From Listeria fleischmannii subsp. fleischmannii LU2006-1 (GTDB taxonomy: Bacteria; Bacillota; Bacilli; Lactobacillales; Listeriaceae), in assembly GCF_000344175.1 (NCBI RefSeq), contig NZ_ALWW01000011.1:1-64000 (forward strand): a stretch of DNA of 64,000 bases, written 5' to 3'. A program made the position numbers and the translations under genes. Under the pieces are notes generated by a model, which saw nothing but the letters and a program-made list of their open reading frames with translations, had not been told where the DNA came from and ran no database searches. Positions 56,740 to 64,000 of this stretch are shown piece after piece (within the stretch, counting starts at the first letter, position 1; each line of letters opens with the position of its first letter).

Positions 56740-58943
56740 GGCAGTGCTCCTTCCCAAATTTCAGACAGACGTTCTGTAGAAACCACTACTTTCTCTTTTT
56801 CTGAGGAAATAATAAGCTCCGCGTCTTCTGTCACCATTCCAACTTCATGCAGATTTTCTAGTCCGAAAAACGCCTCGAACTGAGCCTTGTCCGTTTGTTT
56901 CACAGACACAATAAAACGAGATTGTGACTCACTAAAAATCATTGGAAGATCAAACGGGACGGTCACATGCGCGCCGTATTTCCCTTTTGCCGCCGATTCA
57001 AAAAGTGCCACCGCAAAACCGCCCTCTGAAATATCATGCGCACTTTGGACAAGTCCAGCTTGAATGGCACGAAGAACACTCGCTTGATTCGCTCGTTCTA
57101 TTTCTAAATCCAGTTTTGGCGCCCGCCCAGAAATCTTACCTTGCAAGAGTTTTTGCAGTTCAGAGCCATTAAATTCAGCGAAAGTGTCACCGACTAAATA
57201 AATCGCATCCCCACTCATCTTAAAGTCTTGCGTCGTAATATCTTCTATATTTTCAACTAAACCAACCATCCCAATGACAGGTGTCGGGTAAATTCCAGTC
57301 CCATCCGTCTCATTATAAAGCGAGACATTTCCGGAAATCACAGGGGTTTGAAGCGCTCTACATGCCTCACTAATGCCGTCCGCTGCCTTTTCGATTTCCC
57401 AAAAAATTTCTGGCTTTTCCGGGTTACCAAAATTAAGACCATCCGTAATCGCAAGAGGCTTCGCGCCACTCGCTACAATATTTCGAGCCGCTTCACTTAC
57501 CGCAATTGCACCCCCAAGCTCTGGATCCAGATACAAATACCTTGAGTTACAGTCCGTCGTCATAGCAATCGCCTTATTTGTCCCACGCACGCGCACAACA
57601 GCCGCATCACTTCCGGGCACAACGACCGTACTTGTACGAACTTGATAATCATACTGCTCATAAATATGCCGCTTACTCGAAATCGTTGGCTGAGAAAGCA
57701 ACTTCTCCCAAACTTCTTTTATGTTTAAATCATCTGGCCGAAATGCCGCTTCATTTTGAAACGCCTCGTAGCGTTTAGGTTCTTTAGACGGTTTATGATA
57801 AACCGGTGCATCTTCCGCAAGAGCATCAACTGGCACATTCGCCACAATTTCCCCGTTTTGAACAATCGTATACATCTTATCATCCGTCACCTCGCCAATG
57901 GTCACAGCATGTAATCCGTAGCGCTCAAATAAAGCTTCAATTTCTGCCTCATGTCCCTTTTTCACACATAAAAGCATTCTTTCTTGTGACTCTGAAAGCA
58001 ACATTTCATACGCGGACATATTCGTTTCACGTTGCGGCACATCGTCCATCACAAGCCTTAAACCAGATCCCGCTTTCGATGCCATCTCCGAACTTGAACT
58101 AACAAGTCCCGCTGCCCCCATATCCTGAATCCCGATCAAAATATCTGCGTGTTCATGAATGACTTCAAGACAAGCCTCTAACAGCAGTTTTTCCATAAAT
58201 GGGTCCCCAACTTGCACAGCAGAACGTTCTTGTTCTCCTTCTTCGCTAAATTCCACAGAAGCAAATGTGGCTCCGTGAATCCCATCACGCCCTGTTTTAG
58301 CGCCGACATACATGACAGGATTGCCTACACCAACTGCTTGGCCTTTTTGAATATCTTCTTTTTTAATAACACCCACACACATCGCATTAACGAGCGGATT
58401 TTTAGCGTAGCAGGCATCAAATTGGACTTCTCCGCCAACTGTTGGGATACCAATTGAATTTCCGTAACCGGCAATCCCTTTCACCACTTCATTTACCAAA
58501 TATTTGGTATGCGGATTATCTAACTCGCCGAAACGAAGCGAATTAAGCATCGCAATTGGCCTAGCACCCATTGAAAATACATCGCGAATAATGCCACCGA
58601 CGCCTGTTGCAGCGCCCTGATAAGGTTCCACGTAGGACGGATGGTTGTGGCTCTCCACTTTAAATGCCACGCCGAGCCCTTCCCCAATGTCCACAATTCC
58701 TGCCCCCTCACCTGGGCCTTGTAAGACTTGCTTTCCTTCGGTTGGGAATTTTTTCAAAATAGGTTTAGAATTTTTATAACTACAATGTTCTGACCACATT
58801 ACTGAGAAAAGGCCTGTTTCGGTGTAATTTGGTTTCCGCCCAAGAATGGAAACGATTAAGTCAAACTCACTATCTGTTAAACCCATCTCCTGGTAGATTT
58901 TCTGTTCTACGATTTGATCAACTGTTGGCTCATTTGCTAACAC
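56724..58943 (-). CDS. purL: phosphoribosylformylglycinamidine synthase, large subunit
   Basis: ATP-dependent FGAR to FGAM with PurQ and PurS. 739 residues, the small Gram-positive type. [73 protein letters not shown]. Overlaps purQ by 14 bases and purF by 16. Confidence 0.97.
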   Translation of the reverse strand: MLANEPTVDQIVEQKIYQEMGLTDSEFDLIVSILGRKPNYTETGLFSVMWSEHCSYKNSKPILKKFPTEGKQVLQGPGEGAGIVDIGEGLGVAFKVESHNHPSYVEPYQGAATGVGGIIRDVFSMGARPIAMLNSLRFGELDNPHTKYLVNEVVKGIAGYGNSIGIPTVGGEVQFDACYAKNPLVNAMCVGVIKKEDIQKGQAVGVGNPVMYVGAKTGRDGIHGATFASVEFSEEGEQERSAVQVGDPFMEKLLLEACLEVIHEHADILIGIQDMGAAGLVSSSSEMASKAGSGLRLVMDDVPQRETNMSAYEMLLSESQERMLLCVKKGHEAEIEALFERYGLHAVTIGEVTDDKMYTIVQNGEIVANVPVDALAEDAPVYHKPSKEPKRYEAFQNEAAFRPDDLNIKEVWEKLLSQPTISSKRHIYEQYDYQVRTSTVVVPGSDAAVVRVRGTNKAIAMTTDCNSRYLYLDPELGGAIAVSEAARNIVASGAKPLAITDGLNFGNPEKPEIFWEIEKAADGISEACRALQTPVISGNVSLYNETDGTGIYPTPVIGMVGLVENIEDITTQDFKMSGDAIYLVGDTFAEFNGSELQKLLQGKISGRAPKLDLEIERANQASVLRAIQAGLVQSAHDISEGGFAVALFESAAKGKYGAHVTVPFDLPMIFSESQSRFIVSVKQTDKAQFEAFFGLENLHEVGMVTEDAELIISSEKEKVVVSTERLSEIWEGALPCLLK

Positions 58944-59619
58944 TTTCGTTTGCCCCCTTTAAAGAACTTATCATGGATTGAAATAGTTTGATACCGTCCG
59001 TCCCGCCGACAACCGCTTCAACAGCTCGCTCCGGATGTGGCATCATTCCCAGTACATTACCGCGCTCATTCACAATTCCTGCAATATTCGCCACACTGCC
59101 ATTTGGATTTTCGGAAGCATATGTGAACACAATTTGGTTGTTCTCCTTTAGCTTTAAAAGCGTCTCCTCATCACAAAAATAGTTCCCCTCACCGTGTGCT
59201 ACCGGAATCTCAATCTCTTCATGAAGGGCATACTCGGAAGTAAAAAGGGTTGTATTATTCTCAACCTGAAGCGGGAGCGTTTTACAAACGAAATGAAGGT
59301 GGCGATTACGAATGAGTGCCCCAGGAAGCAACCCACATTCCGTCAAAATTTGAAATCCATTACACACGCCTAGAACCGGACGACCTTCTTCTGCAAAGCG
59401 CATCACTTCTTTCATAATATTCGAAAATTTGGCAATAGCACCTGTGCGCAAGTAATCCCCGTAAGAAAAGCCACCCGGAAGTAAGACCGCATCAAATCCT
59501 TGAAGAGAATCCTCCGCATGCCAAACGTATTCGGCTTCCACAGAACAAACATCACGAATCGCATGAAGCATATCTAAATCACAATTAGAACCTGGAAACT
59601 GAATGACCGCAAATTTCAT
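58930..59619 (-). CDS. purQ: phosphoribosylformylglycinamidine synthase, glutaminase subunit
   Basis: Supplies ammonia to PurL. 229 residues, class I amidotransferase: [18 protein letters not shown], nucleophile Cys in [15 protein letters not shown] (about residue 86), and [19 protein letters not shown] with the His-Glu pair. 2 bases after purS. Confidence 0.97.
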   Translation of the reverse strand: MKFAVIQFPGSNCDLDMLHAIRDVCSVEAEYVWHAEDSLQGFDAVLLPGGFSYGDYLRTGAIAKFSNIMKEVMRFAEEGRPVLGVCNGFQILTECGLLPGALIRNRHLHFVCKTLPLQVENNTTLFTSEYALHEEIEIPVAHGEGNYFCDEETLLKLKENNQIVFTYASENPNGSVANIAGIVNERGNVLGMMPHPERAVEAVVGGTDGIKLFQSMISSLKGANESVSK

Positions 59620-59621
59620 CC

Positions 59622-59867
59622 TTATGCCTCCTCAATTTCGTAACGATAATCTTCCATTACCGGATTCGTCAAAAGTTTATCACAAAGTTCATCTAACATA
59701 TCATGCACAGAAGCATCCGTTTTCTCCACTTGAAGCTCCATATATTTTCCAATTCGAACGTCTGACACACCTGTATACCCCATACTGTTAGCTGCCTCAT
59801 TAACCGCATCCCCTTGCGGATCAAGTACACTTTTCTTTAACGTCACATAAATTTTCACATTATACAT
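59622..59867 (-). CDS. purS: phosphoribosylformylglycinamidine synthase, subunit PurS
   Basis: Small structural subunit bridging PurQ and PurL. 81 residues: [48 protein letters not shown]. Its ATG overlaps the purC stop by one base (TAATG). Confidence 0.96.
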   Translation of the reverse strand: MYNVKIYVTLKKSVLDPQGDAVNEAANSMGYTGVSDVRIGKYMELQVEKTDASVHDMLDELCDKLLTNPVMEDYRYEIEEA

Positions 59868-60580
59868 TACTTCACGACCTCCATAAGTCTATTTAATACT
59901 TCATCATAAACTGTGATTAAATTCCCAATATTCCGACGAAAGACATCCTTATCCAGCTTTTCCTTCGTCTCTTTATCCCAAAGCCTACACGTATCAGGCG
60001 AAATCTCATCGGCAAGAATAATCGCTCCAGTCTCATCGCGCCCAAATTCCAGTTTAAAATCAACAAGCGTAATCCCTATTTCTGAAAAAAGTTCCTGTAG
60101 TTTTTCATTCACGTTAAGCGCTAAAGCCTTAAGCGTCTCAATTTCCTTCCTATCACAAGCCCCAAGAAAAACAACATGGTCATCATTAATAAAAGGATCG
60201 TCTAACGCATCATTTTTAAAATAAAATTCCACAATCGGCGTATCCATTTTTTCCCCTTCCGGTCTGCCCAGTCGTTTCGCAAGACTTCCTGCAAGCACAT
60301 TTCGCACCACCACTTCAAGTGGAATGATTTCAACTTTTCGTATCAATTGTTCCGTCTCCGAAATTTGTTCAATAAAATGACTCGGAATCCCATGCGCTTT
60401 TAAATAACGAAAAATAAGCGAAGTGATCGTGTTATTGCGTTTTCCTTTTCCCGCAAAAACTTCTTTCCTTCCGCCGTTTAATGCTGTTGCATCATCCTTA
60501 TATTTCGCTCGAAGCACACCTTCTTTTTCAGTCGTAAACAATTCTTTTGCTTTACCTTCGTAAATGAGTTCATTCGCCAC
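59867..60580 (-). CDS. purC: phosphoribosylaminoimidazole-succinocarboxamide synthase
   Basis: CAIR + Asp + ATP to SAICAR. 237 residues. ELIYEGKAKELFTTEKEG, KDDATALNGGRKE, VRNVLAGSLAKRLG, DFKLEFGRDETGAIILADEI SPDTCRLWD. Preceded by an intra-operon hairpin (60611-60630) after purB. Confidence 0.97.
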   Translation of the reverse strand: MANELIYEGKAKELFTTEKEGVLRAKYKDDATALNGGRKEVFAGKGKRNNTITSLIFRYLKAHGIPSHFIEQISETEQLIRKVEIIPLEVVVRNVLAGSLAKRLGRPEGEKMDTPIVEFYFKNDALDDPFINDDHVVFLGACDRKEIETLKALALNVNEKLQELFSEIGITLVDFKLEFGRDETGAIILADEISPDTCRLWDKETKEKLDKDVFRRNIGNLITVYDEVLNRLMEVVK

Positions 60581-60610
60581 TTAAAATCTCTCCTTTTGCA
60601 AAAGTTACCC

Positions 60611-60630
60611 GCTCGCCAAACGCGGCGAGC
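60611..60630 (-). promoter_or_regulatory. intra-operon hairpin between purB and purC
   Basis: 7-bp G+C stem GCTCGCC (60611-60617) / GGCGAGC (60624-60630). No T-run follows on the minus strand, so it is more likely an mRNA stabiliser or processing site than a terminator. Confidence 0.55.
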
Positions 60631-60638
60631 AAGTCTTT

Positions 60639-61930
60639 TTAAAGTCCTAAACGATTAAAAATTAAATCTACATTTTTAAGGTGGTAGTGATAATCAAAAC
60701 AATCATCTATCTCTTCTTTTGAAAGTAACGCTGTAATTTTCGGTTCTGCTTCTACTAATTCTCTAAATGGTGTATTTGTTTCCCAAGCTTCCATTGCTTT
60801 TGGTTGAACGGTATCATAAGCTTCTTCTCTAGCCATTCCTTTATCAATTAAAGTAAGTAACACACGCTGGGAATAGATAAGTCCAAGAGTCGCATTCATA
60901 TTGCGTTTCATATTCTCAGGGAATACTGATAAGTTTTTCACGATAGTTCCAAAACGATTTAACATATAATCAAGTAAAATGGTCGCATCGGGTAAAATAA
61001 TTCGTTCCGCTGAACTGTGTGAAATATCTCGTTCATGCCAAAGTGGCACATTTTCGTAAGCTGTCATCATATGACCGCGAATGACACGTGCAAGTCCGGT
61101 CACGTTTTCTGAGCCGATTGGATTCCGCTTATGTGGCATAGCTGAACTCCCTTTTTGGCCTTTCGCAAAAGCTTCCTCGACTTCGCGCACTTCACTTTTT
61201 TGAAGGCCACGCACCTCAACCGCAAATTTTTCAATAGAAGTCGCAATTAAAGCAAGTGTTGCCACATATTCCGCATGTCGATCGCGCTGTAATGTTTGTG
61301 TAGAAATGGGGCTGGTGTCGTGCCTAAGTGCTTACACACATATTCTTCGACAAAAGGATCGATATTCGCATACGTCCCAACTGCACCGGAAATTTTGCCA
61401 AACTCAACACCCTTTGCGGCGTGAGTAAACCGCTCTAAATTACGTTTCATTTCCTCATGCCAAAGAGCCAGTTTCAAGCCAAATGTTGTTGGCTCCGCAT
61501 GTACGCCGTGAGTTCTGCCCATCATGACCGTATCTTTATGAAGTCGCGCTTTATCAGCTAAAATTTGGATAAAGTTTTCTAAATCTTGATGTAAGATTTC
61601 ATTCGCTTGCTTTAATAAGTAAGAGTTTGCTGTATCCACGACATCCGTTGAGGTTAAACCGTAATGAACCCATTTACGTTCTTCCCCTAATGTTTCTGAA
61701 ACCGCTCGCGTAAATGCCACCACATCATGGCGCGTTTCAAGTTCAATTTCTTTAATTCGCGCAACATCAAAACTCGCATTTTCCCGAATCTTAGCCACAT
61801 CCGCTTTTGGAATATCGCCCAGTTCTGCCCAGGCCTCACAAGCTAAAATTTCAACTTCAAGCCAAGCTTTAAACCGGTTCTCCTCCGTCCAAATTTTACC
61901 CATTTCTTCTCTTGTATAACGTTCAATCAT
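60639..61930 (-). pseudogene. purB: adenylosuccinate lyase, frame broken by one missing C
   Basis: Cleaves SAICAR and adenylosuccinate with loss of fumarate. N-terminal part from ATG 61930 has [38 protein letters not shown] and [16 protein letters not shown]; the C-terminal part has the signature [20 protein letters not shown]. Between them the first frame runs off after [10 protein letters not shown]. Adding one C to the C4 run (G4 on plus, 61308-61311) restores [20 protein letters not shown] and a full protein of about 430 residues. Homopolymer indel; as the enzyme is needed for all adenine nucleotide synthesis, a sequencing error is the better explanation. Confidence 0.9.
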
Positions 61931-61948
61931 GCGTCTTGGTCCTCCCGT

Positions 61949-63082
61949 TTATTCCCAAATTTTCGTTTCTTCTAAATCAATTAAAACAGCATTCGGATCG
62001 TTCGCTAAAATTGTAATATGCCCCATCTTCCGGTCCACTTTTGCCTCTTTTTTCCCGTAATAATGGACATACCACCGCGAATAATCACCCATTTGTTCAT
62101 TCACACCTGCCACATGTTGCCCTAAAATATTAATCATCACCGCAGGACGAACAAGCTCTGGTTTTAAAAGGGGTAATCCTACAATCGCACGAATATGCTG
62201 TGTAAACTGCGAAATATTACATGCCTCAATCGTATAATGTCCCGAGTTATGCGGTCTTGGAGCAAGTTCATTCACATAAAGCGCGCCAGACGTTGTCACA
62301 AACATTTCAACCGCTAAAACACCTTCTAACTGTAAAACTTCCGCTAGTTTTACAGCAATCGCACGCGCTTCCTCATGAATATCTCTGTCCAAATTCGCCG
62401 GCACAACAGAAGTATGCAAAATATTATTTTGATGTACATTTTCACTTACTGGAAACGTTTCAATTTGTCCTGAAGCATTTCTAGCCACAATCACCGAAAC
62501 TTCTTTTTCAAACGGAATAAATGCCTCAAGTACACAAGAACCATATTTTAATAGTTCAGATGCTGCATCCACGTCTTCCACACTACGGAGAACAATTTGA
62601 CCTTTTCCGTCGTAACCGCCCCGTGCCGTTTTCAATACAGCTGGGTAGCCAATACTTTTACTTTGTTCTAAAATATCATCCTTGTCCACCACAACCGCAT
62701 AAGGGGCAATATTAATATTGACTGACTCCAAATAAGCTTTTTCCAAAATACGATCTTGCGTAATCGATAATAATTCAGACCCTTGCGGCACCTTCACCAT
62801 ATCCTCAATTTTTGCAAGTGCACCGTTATCTACATTTTCAAATTCATAAGTCACCACATCCGCTTTTACAGCCAGCTCCCGTAGTGCCTCCACATCATCA
62901 TACTCCGCTATAATTTGCTCATCACAAACCTGACCACAAGGAGAATCTATGGTCGGGTCTAAAACAATCACCCGATATCCCATAGCTTTCGCACTAAGCG
63001 CCATCATCCTGCCTAGTTGCCCACCTCCGATAATGCCAATTGTGCTGTTTGGTAATAAATACGTTTTATTCAAGTCGATCAC
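61949..63082 (-). CDS. purK: N5-carboxyaminoimidazole ribonucleotide synthase
   Basis: AIR + bicarbonate + ATP to N5-CAIR. 377 residues, ATP-grasp: [58 protein letters not shown]. Overlaps purE by 17 bases. Confidence 0.97.
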   Translation of the reverse strand: MIDLNKTYLLPNSTIGIIGGGQLGRMMALSAKAMGYRVIVLDPTIDSPCGQVCDEQIIAEYDDVEALRELAVKADVVTYEFENVDNGALAKIEDMVKVPQGSELLSITQDRILEKAYLESVNINIAPYAVVVDKDDILEQSKSIGYPAVLKTARGGYDGKGQIVLRSVEDVDAASELLKYGSCVLEAFIPFEKEVSVIVARNASGQIETFPVSENVHQNNILHTSVVPANLDRDIHEEARAIAVKLAEVLQLEGVLAVEMFVTTSGALYVNELAPRPHNSGHYTIEACNISQFTQHIRAIVGLPLLKPELVRPAVMINILGQHVAGVNEQMGDYSRWYVHYYGKKEAKVDRKMGHITILANDPNAVLIDLEETKIWE

Positions 63083-63554
63083 TACTTTCTAGTACAGTTT
63101 CTTCTAGTGTAGCACGTCTTTTCGCTAATCGGCTAGCAATTAAATCATTAGAAATTGATAAGATTTGTGCAGCGAGTAAACCAGCGTTTGTTGCCCCACT
63201 TTCACCAATCGCAACAGTCGCTACTGGAACACCTGCTGGCATTTGTACAATTGACAAAAGTGAATCCATTCCATTTAGCGCGCGCGATTTAACCGGCACA
63301 CCAATAACAGGCAATGTCGTTTTCGCAGCTACCATACCCGGTAAATGCGCAGCGCCGCCAGCACCTGCAATAATCACTTTAATTCCATTTTCTCTTGCCG
63401 TTTCCGCATAACGAAACATTAAATCTGGTGTCCGATGTGCCGAAACAACCTTTTTCTCATAAGAAATTTCGAGCTCATCCAGTATCTCGCATGCTTTCTT
63501 CATCGTTTCAAAATCAGAGATACTCCCCATAATAACACCAACATCCACAGACAT
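63066..63554 (-). CDS. purE: N5-carboxyaminoimidazole ribonucleotide mutase
   Basis: N5-CAIR to CAIR. 162 residues, class [73 protein letters not shown]. First gene of the pur operon; AGAAGGAG before ATG 63554. Confidence 0.97.
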   Translation of the reverse strand: MSVDVGVIMGSISDFETMKKACEILDELEISYEKKVVSAHRTPDLMFRYAETARENGIKVIIAGAGGAAHLPGMVAAKTTLPVIGVPVKSRALNGMDSLLSIVQMPAGVPVATVAIGESGATNAGLLAAQILSISNDLIASRLAKRRATLEETVLESSDRLE

Positions 63555-63603
63555 TTACGGTCCAACTCCTTCTATAAAAGTGAATTTCCGTTTCAACATC
63601 TTA

Positions 63604-63632
63604 ATTCTAACAATAGAAATCGCAAATGTCAA
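63604..63632 (-). promoter_or_regulatory. SigA promoter of the pur operon
   Basis: On the minus strand -35 TTGACA (63632-63627), 17-bp spacer, -10 TAGAAT (63609-63604). Predicted start near 63597 gives a leader of only about 43 bases before purE, with no room for a purine riboswitch. Confidence 0.8.
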
Positions 63633-63636
63633 TTTA

Positions 63637-63650
63637 AAATCGAACATTTT
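63637..63650. promoter_or_regulatory. PurBox 1 (PurR operator)
   Basis: AAATCGAACATTTT fits the Gram-positive PurBox AWWWCCGAACWWT with one mismatch; its CGAAC core is 5 bp upstream of the -35 box. Confidence 0.7.
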
Positions 63651-63658
63651 CAAAACTT

Positions 63659-63680
63659 AAAACACGAACGTTCGTGTTTT
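63659..63680. promoter_or_regulatory. PurBox 2, perfect palindrome
   Basis: Centre ACGAACGTTCGT inside AACACGAACGTTCGTGTT; each strand reads as a PurBox half (ACGAAC). Distance between CGAAC cores of boxes 1 and 2 is 23 bp. PurR (encoded elsewhere) bound to this pair, with PRPP as inducer, is the expected control. Confidence 0.7.
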
Positions 63681-63690
63681 GCAAATCCAT

Positions 63691-63715
63691 AAAAAAAGCC
63701 CTGCAAGGAGGACTT
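63691..63715 (-). terminator. terminator of the DUF2179 gene
   Basis: On the minus strand AAGTCCT-CCTTGC-AGGGCTT (one G-T pair) followed by seven T. Confidence 0.7.
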
Positions 63716-64000
63716 CATTTCATTCGTTTTCGCACGCTCTTCACCCAGAACCCACCATGAATTTGTTTTGGCTCTGAAGTAACAATAAACGCCTTCTCAT
63801 CAATGGCCACTATTTCTTTATAAAGCTTGCGTTCATTTTTCCTTGGGGTTAAAATCTCAAGCATCATCCGCTCACCATCTCGTCCATTCGCAAGCCAACT
63901 CGTCACCCCGTACCCCAAGTCCCTAATTTGATTCGGCAAATCCAAATTGTACTGTTGTGTAATCACATTCACCGTGATATAGCCTAAAGCAAGTCTTTCT
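63715..64000 (-). CDS. UPF0316/DUF2179 membrane protein, C-terminal part (partial)
   Basis: The frame stays open to the right edge: [18 protein letters not shown] precedes the internal Met at 63972, so this is the C-terminal 94 residues of a longer protein (family about 170-180, with three membrane helices before this part). DUF2179 domain: [60 protein letters not shown]. Function unknown; located upstream of the pur operon on the same strand, with its own terminator. Confidence 0.85.
   Translation of the reverse strand, partial: ERLALGYITVNVITQQYNLDLPNQIRDLGYGVTSWLANGRDGERMMLEILTPRKNERKLYKEIVAIDEKAFIVTSEPKQIHGGFWVKSVRKRMK

Overview
The window looks like a chromosomal segment of a Listeria species (low-GC Firmicute). 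From memory, the gene order matches the stretch lmo1728 to lmo1776 of L. monocytogenes / lin1839 onward of L. innocua: beta-1,2-glucan cluster, gltBD/gltC, VirRS-VirAB antimicrobial-stress module, aroK, RNA methyltransferase, dgkB, gatCAB, camS-ligA-pcrA-pcrB, and the complete pur operon. The species cannot be fixed from sequence reading alone.

Layout. (1) 1-8140: a sophoro-oligosaccharide locus, with GH94 phosphorylase and GH3 beta-glucosidase on the minus strand diverging from a binding protein and two permeases on the plus strand. The 343-bp divergent region holds two well-formed promoters, two identical 16-bp palindromic operators and a consensus cre site. (2) 8141-12207: an AT-rich accessory patch of orphan immunity-like genes (SUKH/SMI1, HEAT-repeat, two small acidic proteins) mixed with stubs that look like remains of a type VII LXG toxin island, plus a 232-bp element flanked by 22-bp palindromic direct repeats. 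(3) 12208-22387: glutamate synthase gltB/gltD, its LysR regulator gltC, then an M24-like protein, a GNAT and an Fe-ADH-family dehydrogenase. (4) 22409-30143: virR, NAD-epimerase-like gene, small gene, adenine deaminase and virS in one operon, preceded by virA-virB. (5) 30289-40200: aroK, acetyltransferase, 23S rRNA methyltransferase, a GT2 glycosyltransferase with a membrane-anchored neighbour, diacylglycerol kinase, and gatCAB. (6) 40323-50656: camS, ligA, pcrA, pcrB, an NSS-family symporter, an L,D-transpeptidase, and the TrpR-like yerC. (7) 50886-63554: purE-K-B-C-S-Q-L-F-M-N-H-D, one long minus-strand operon behind a PurR-type control region, followed at the right edge by a partial DUF2179 membrane protein.

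Functional links. Region 1 imports and phosphorolyses beta-1,2-glucooligosaccharides; it has no ATPase gene of its own. GltBD, PurF/PurL/PurQ and GatCAB all use glutamine amide nitrogen. VirRS-VirAB, DgkB, the GT2 enzyme and the L,D-transpeptidase are all cell-envelope functions.

A striking property of this copy is a set of single-base indels, mostly in homopolymers, that break otherwise well-conserved genes: the GH94 gene, an immunity-like gene, virA, the symporter, a small membrane protein gene and purB. Their pattern suggests sequencing/assembly error at least in part; real phase variation or decay cannot be excluded from sequence alone.
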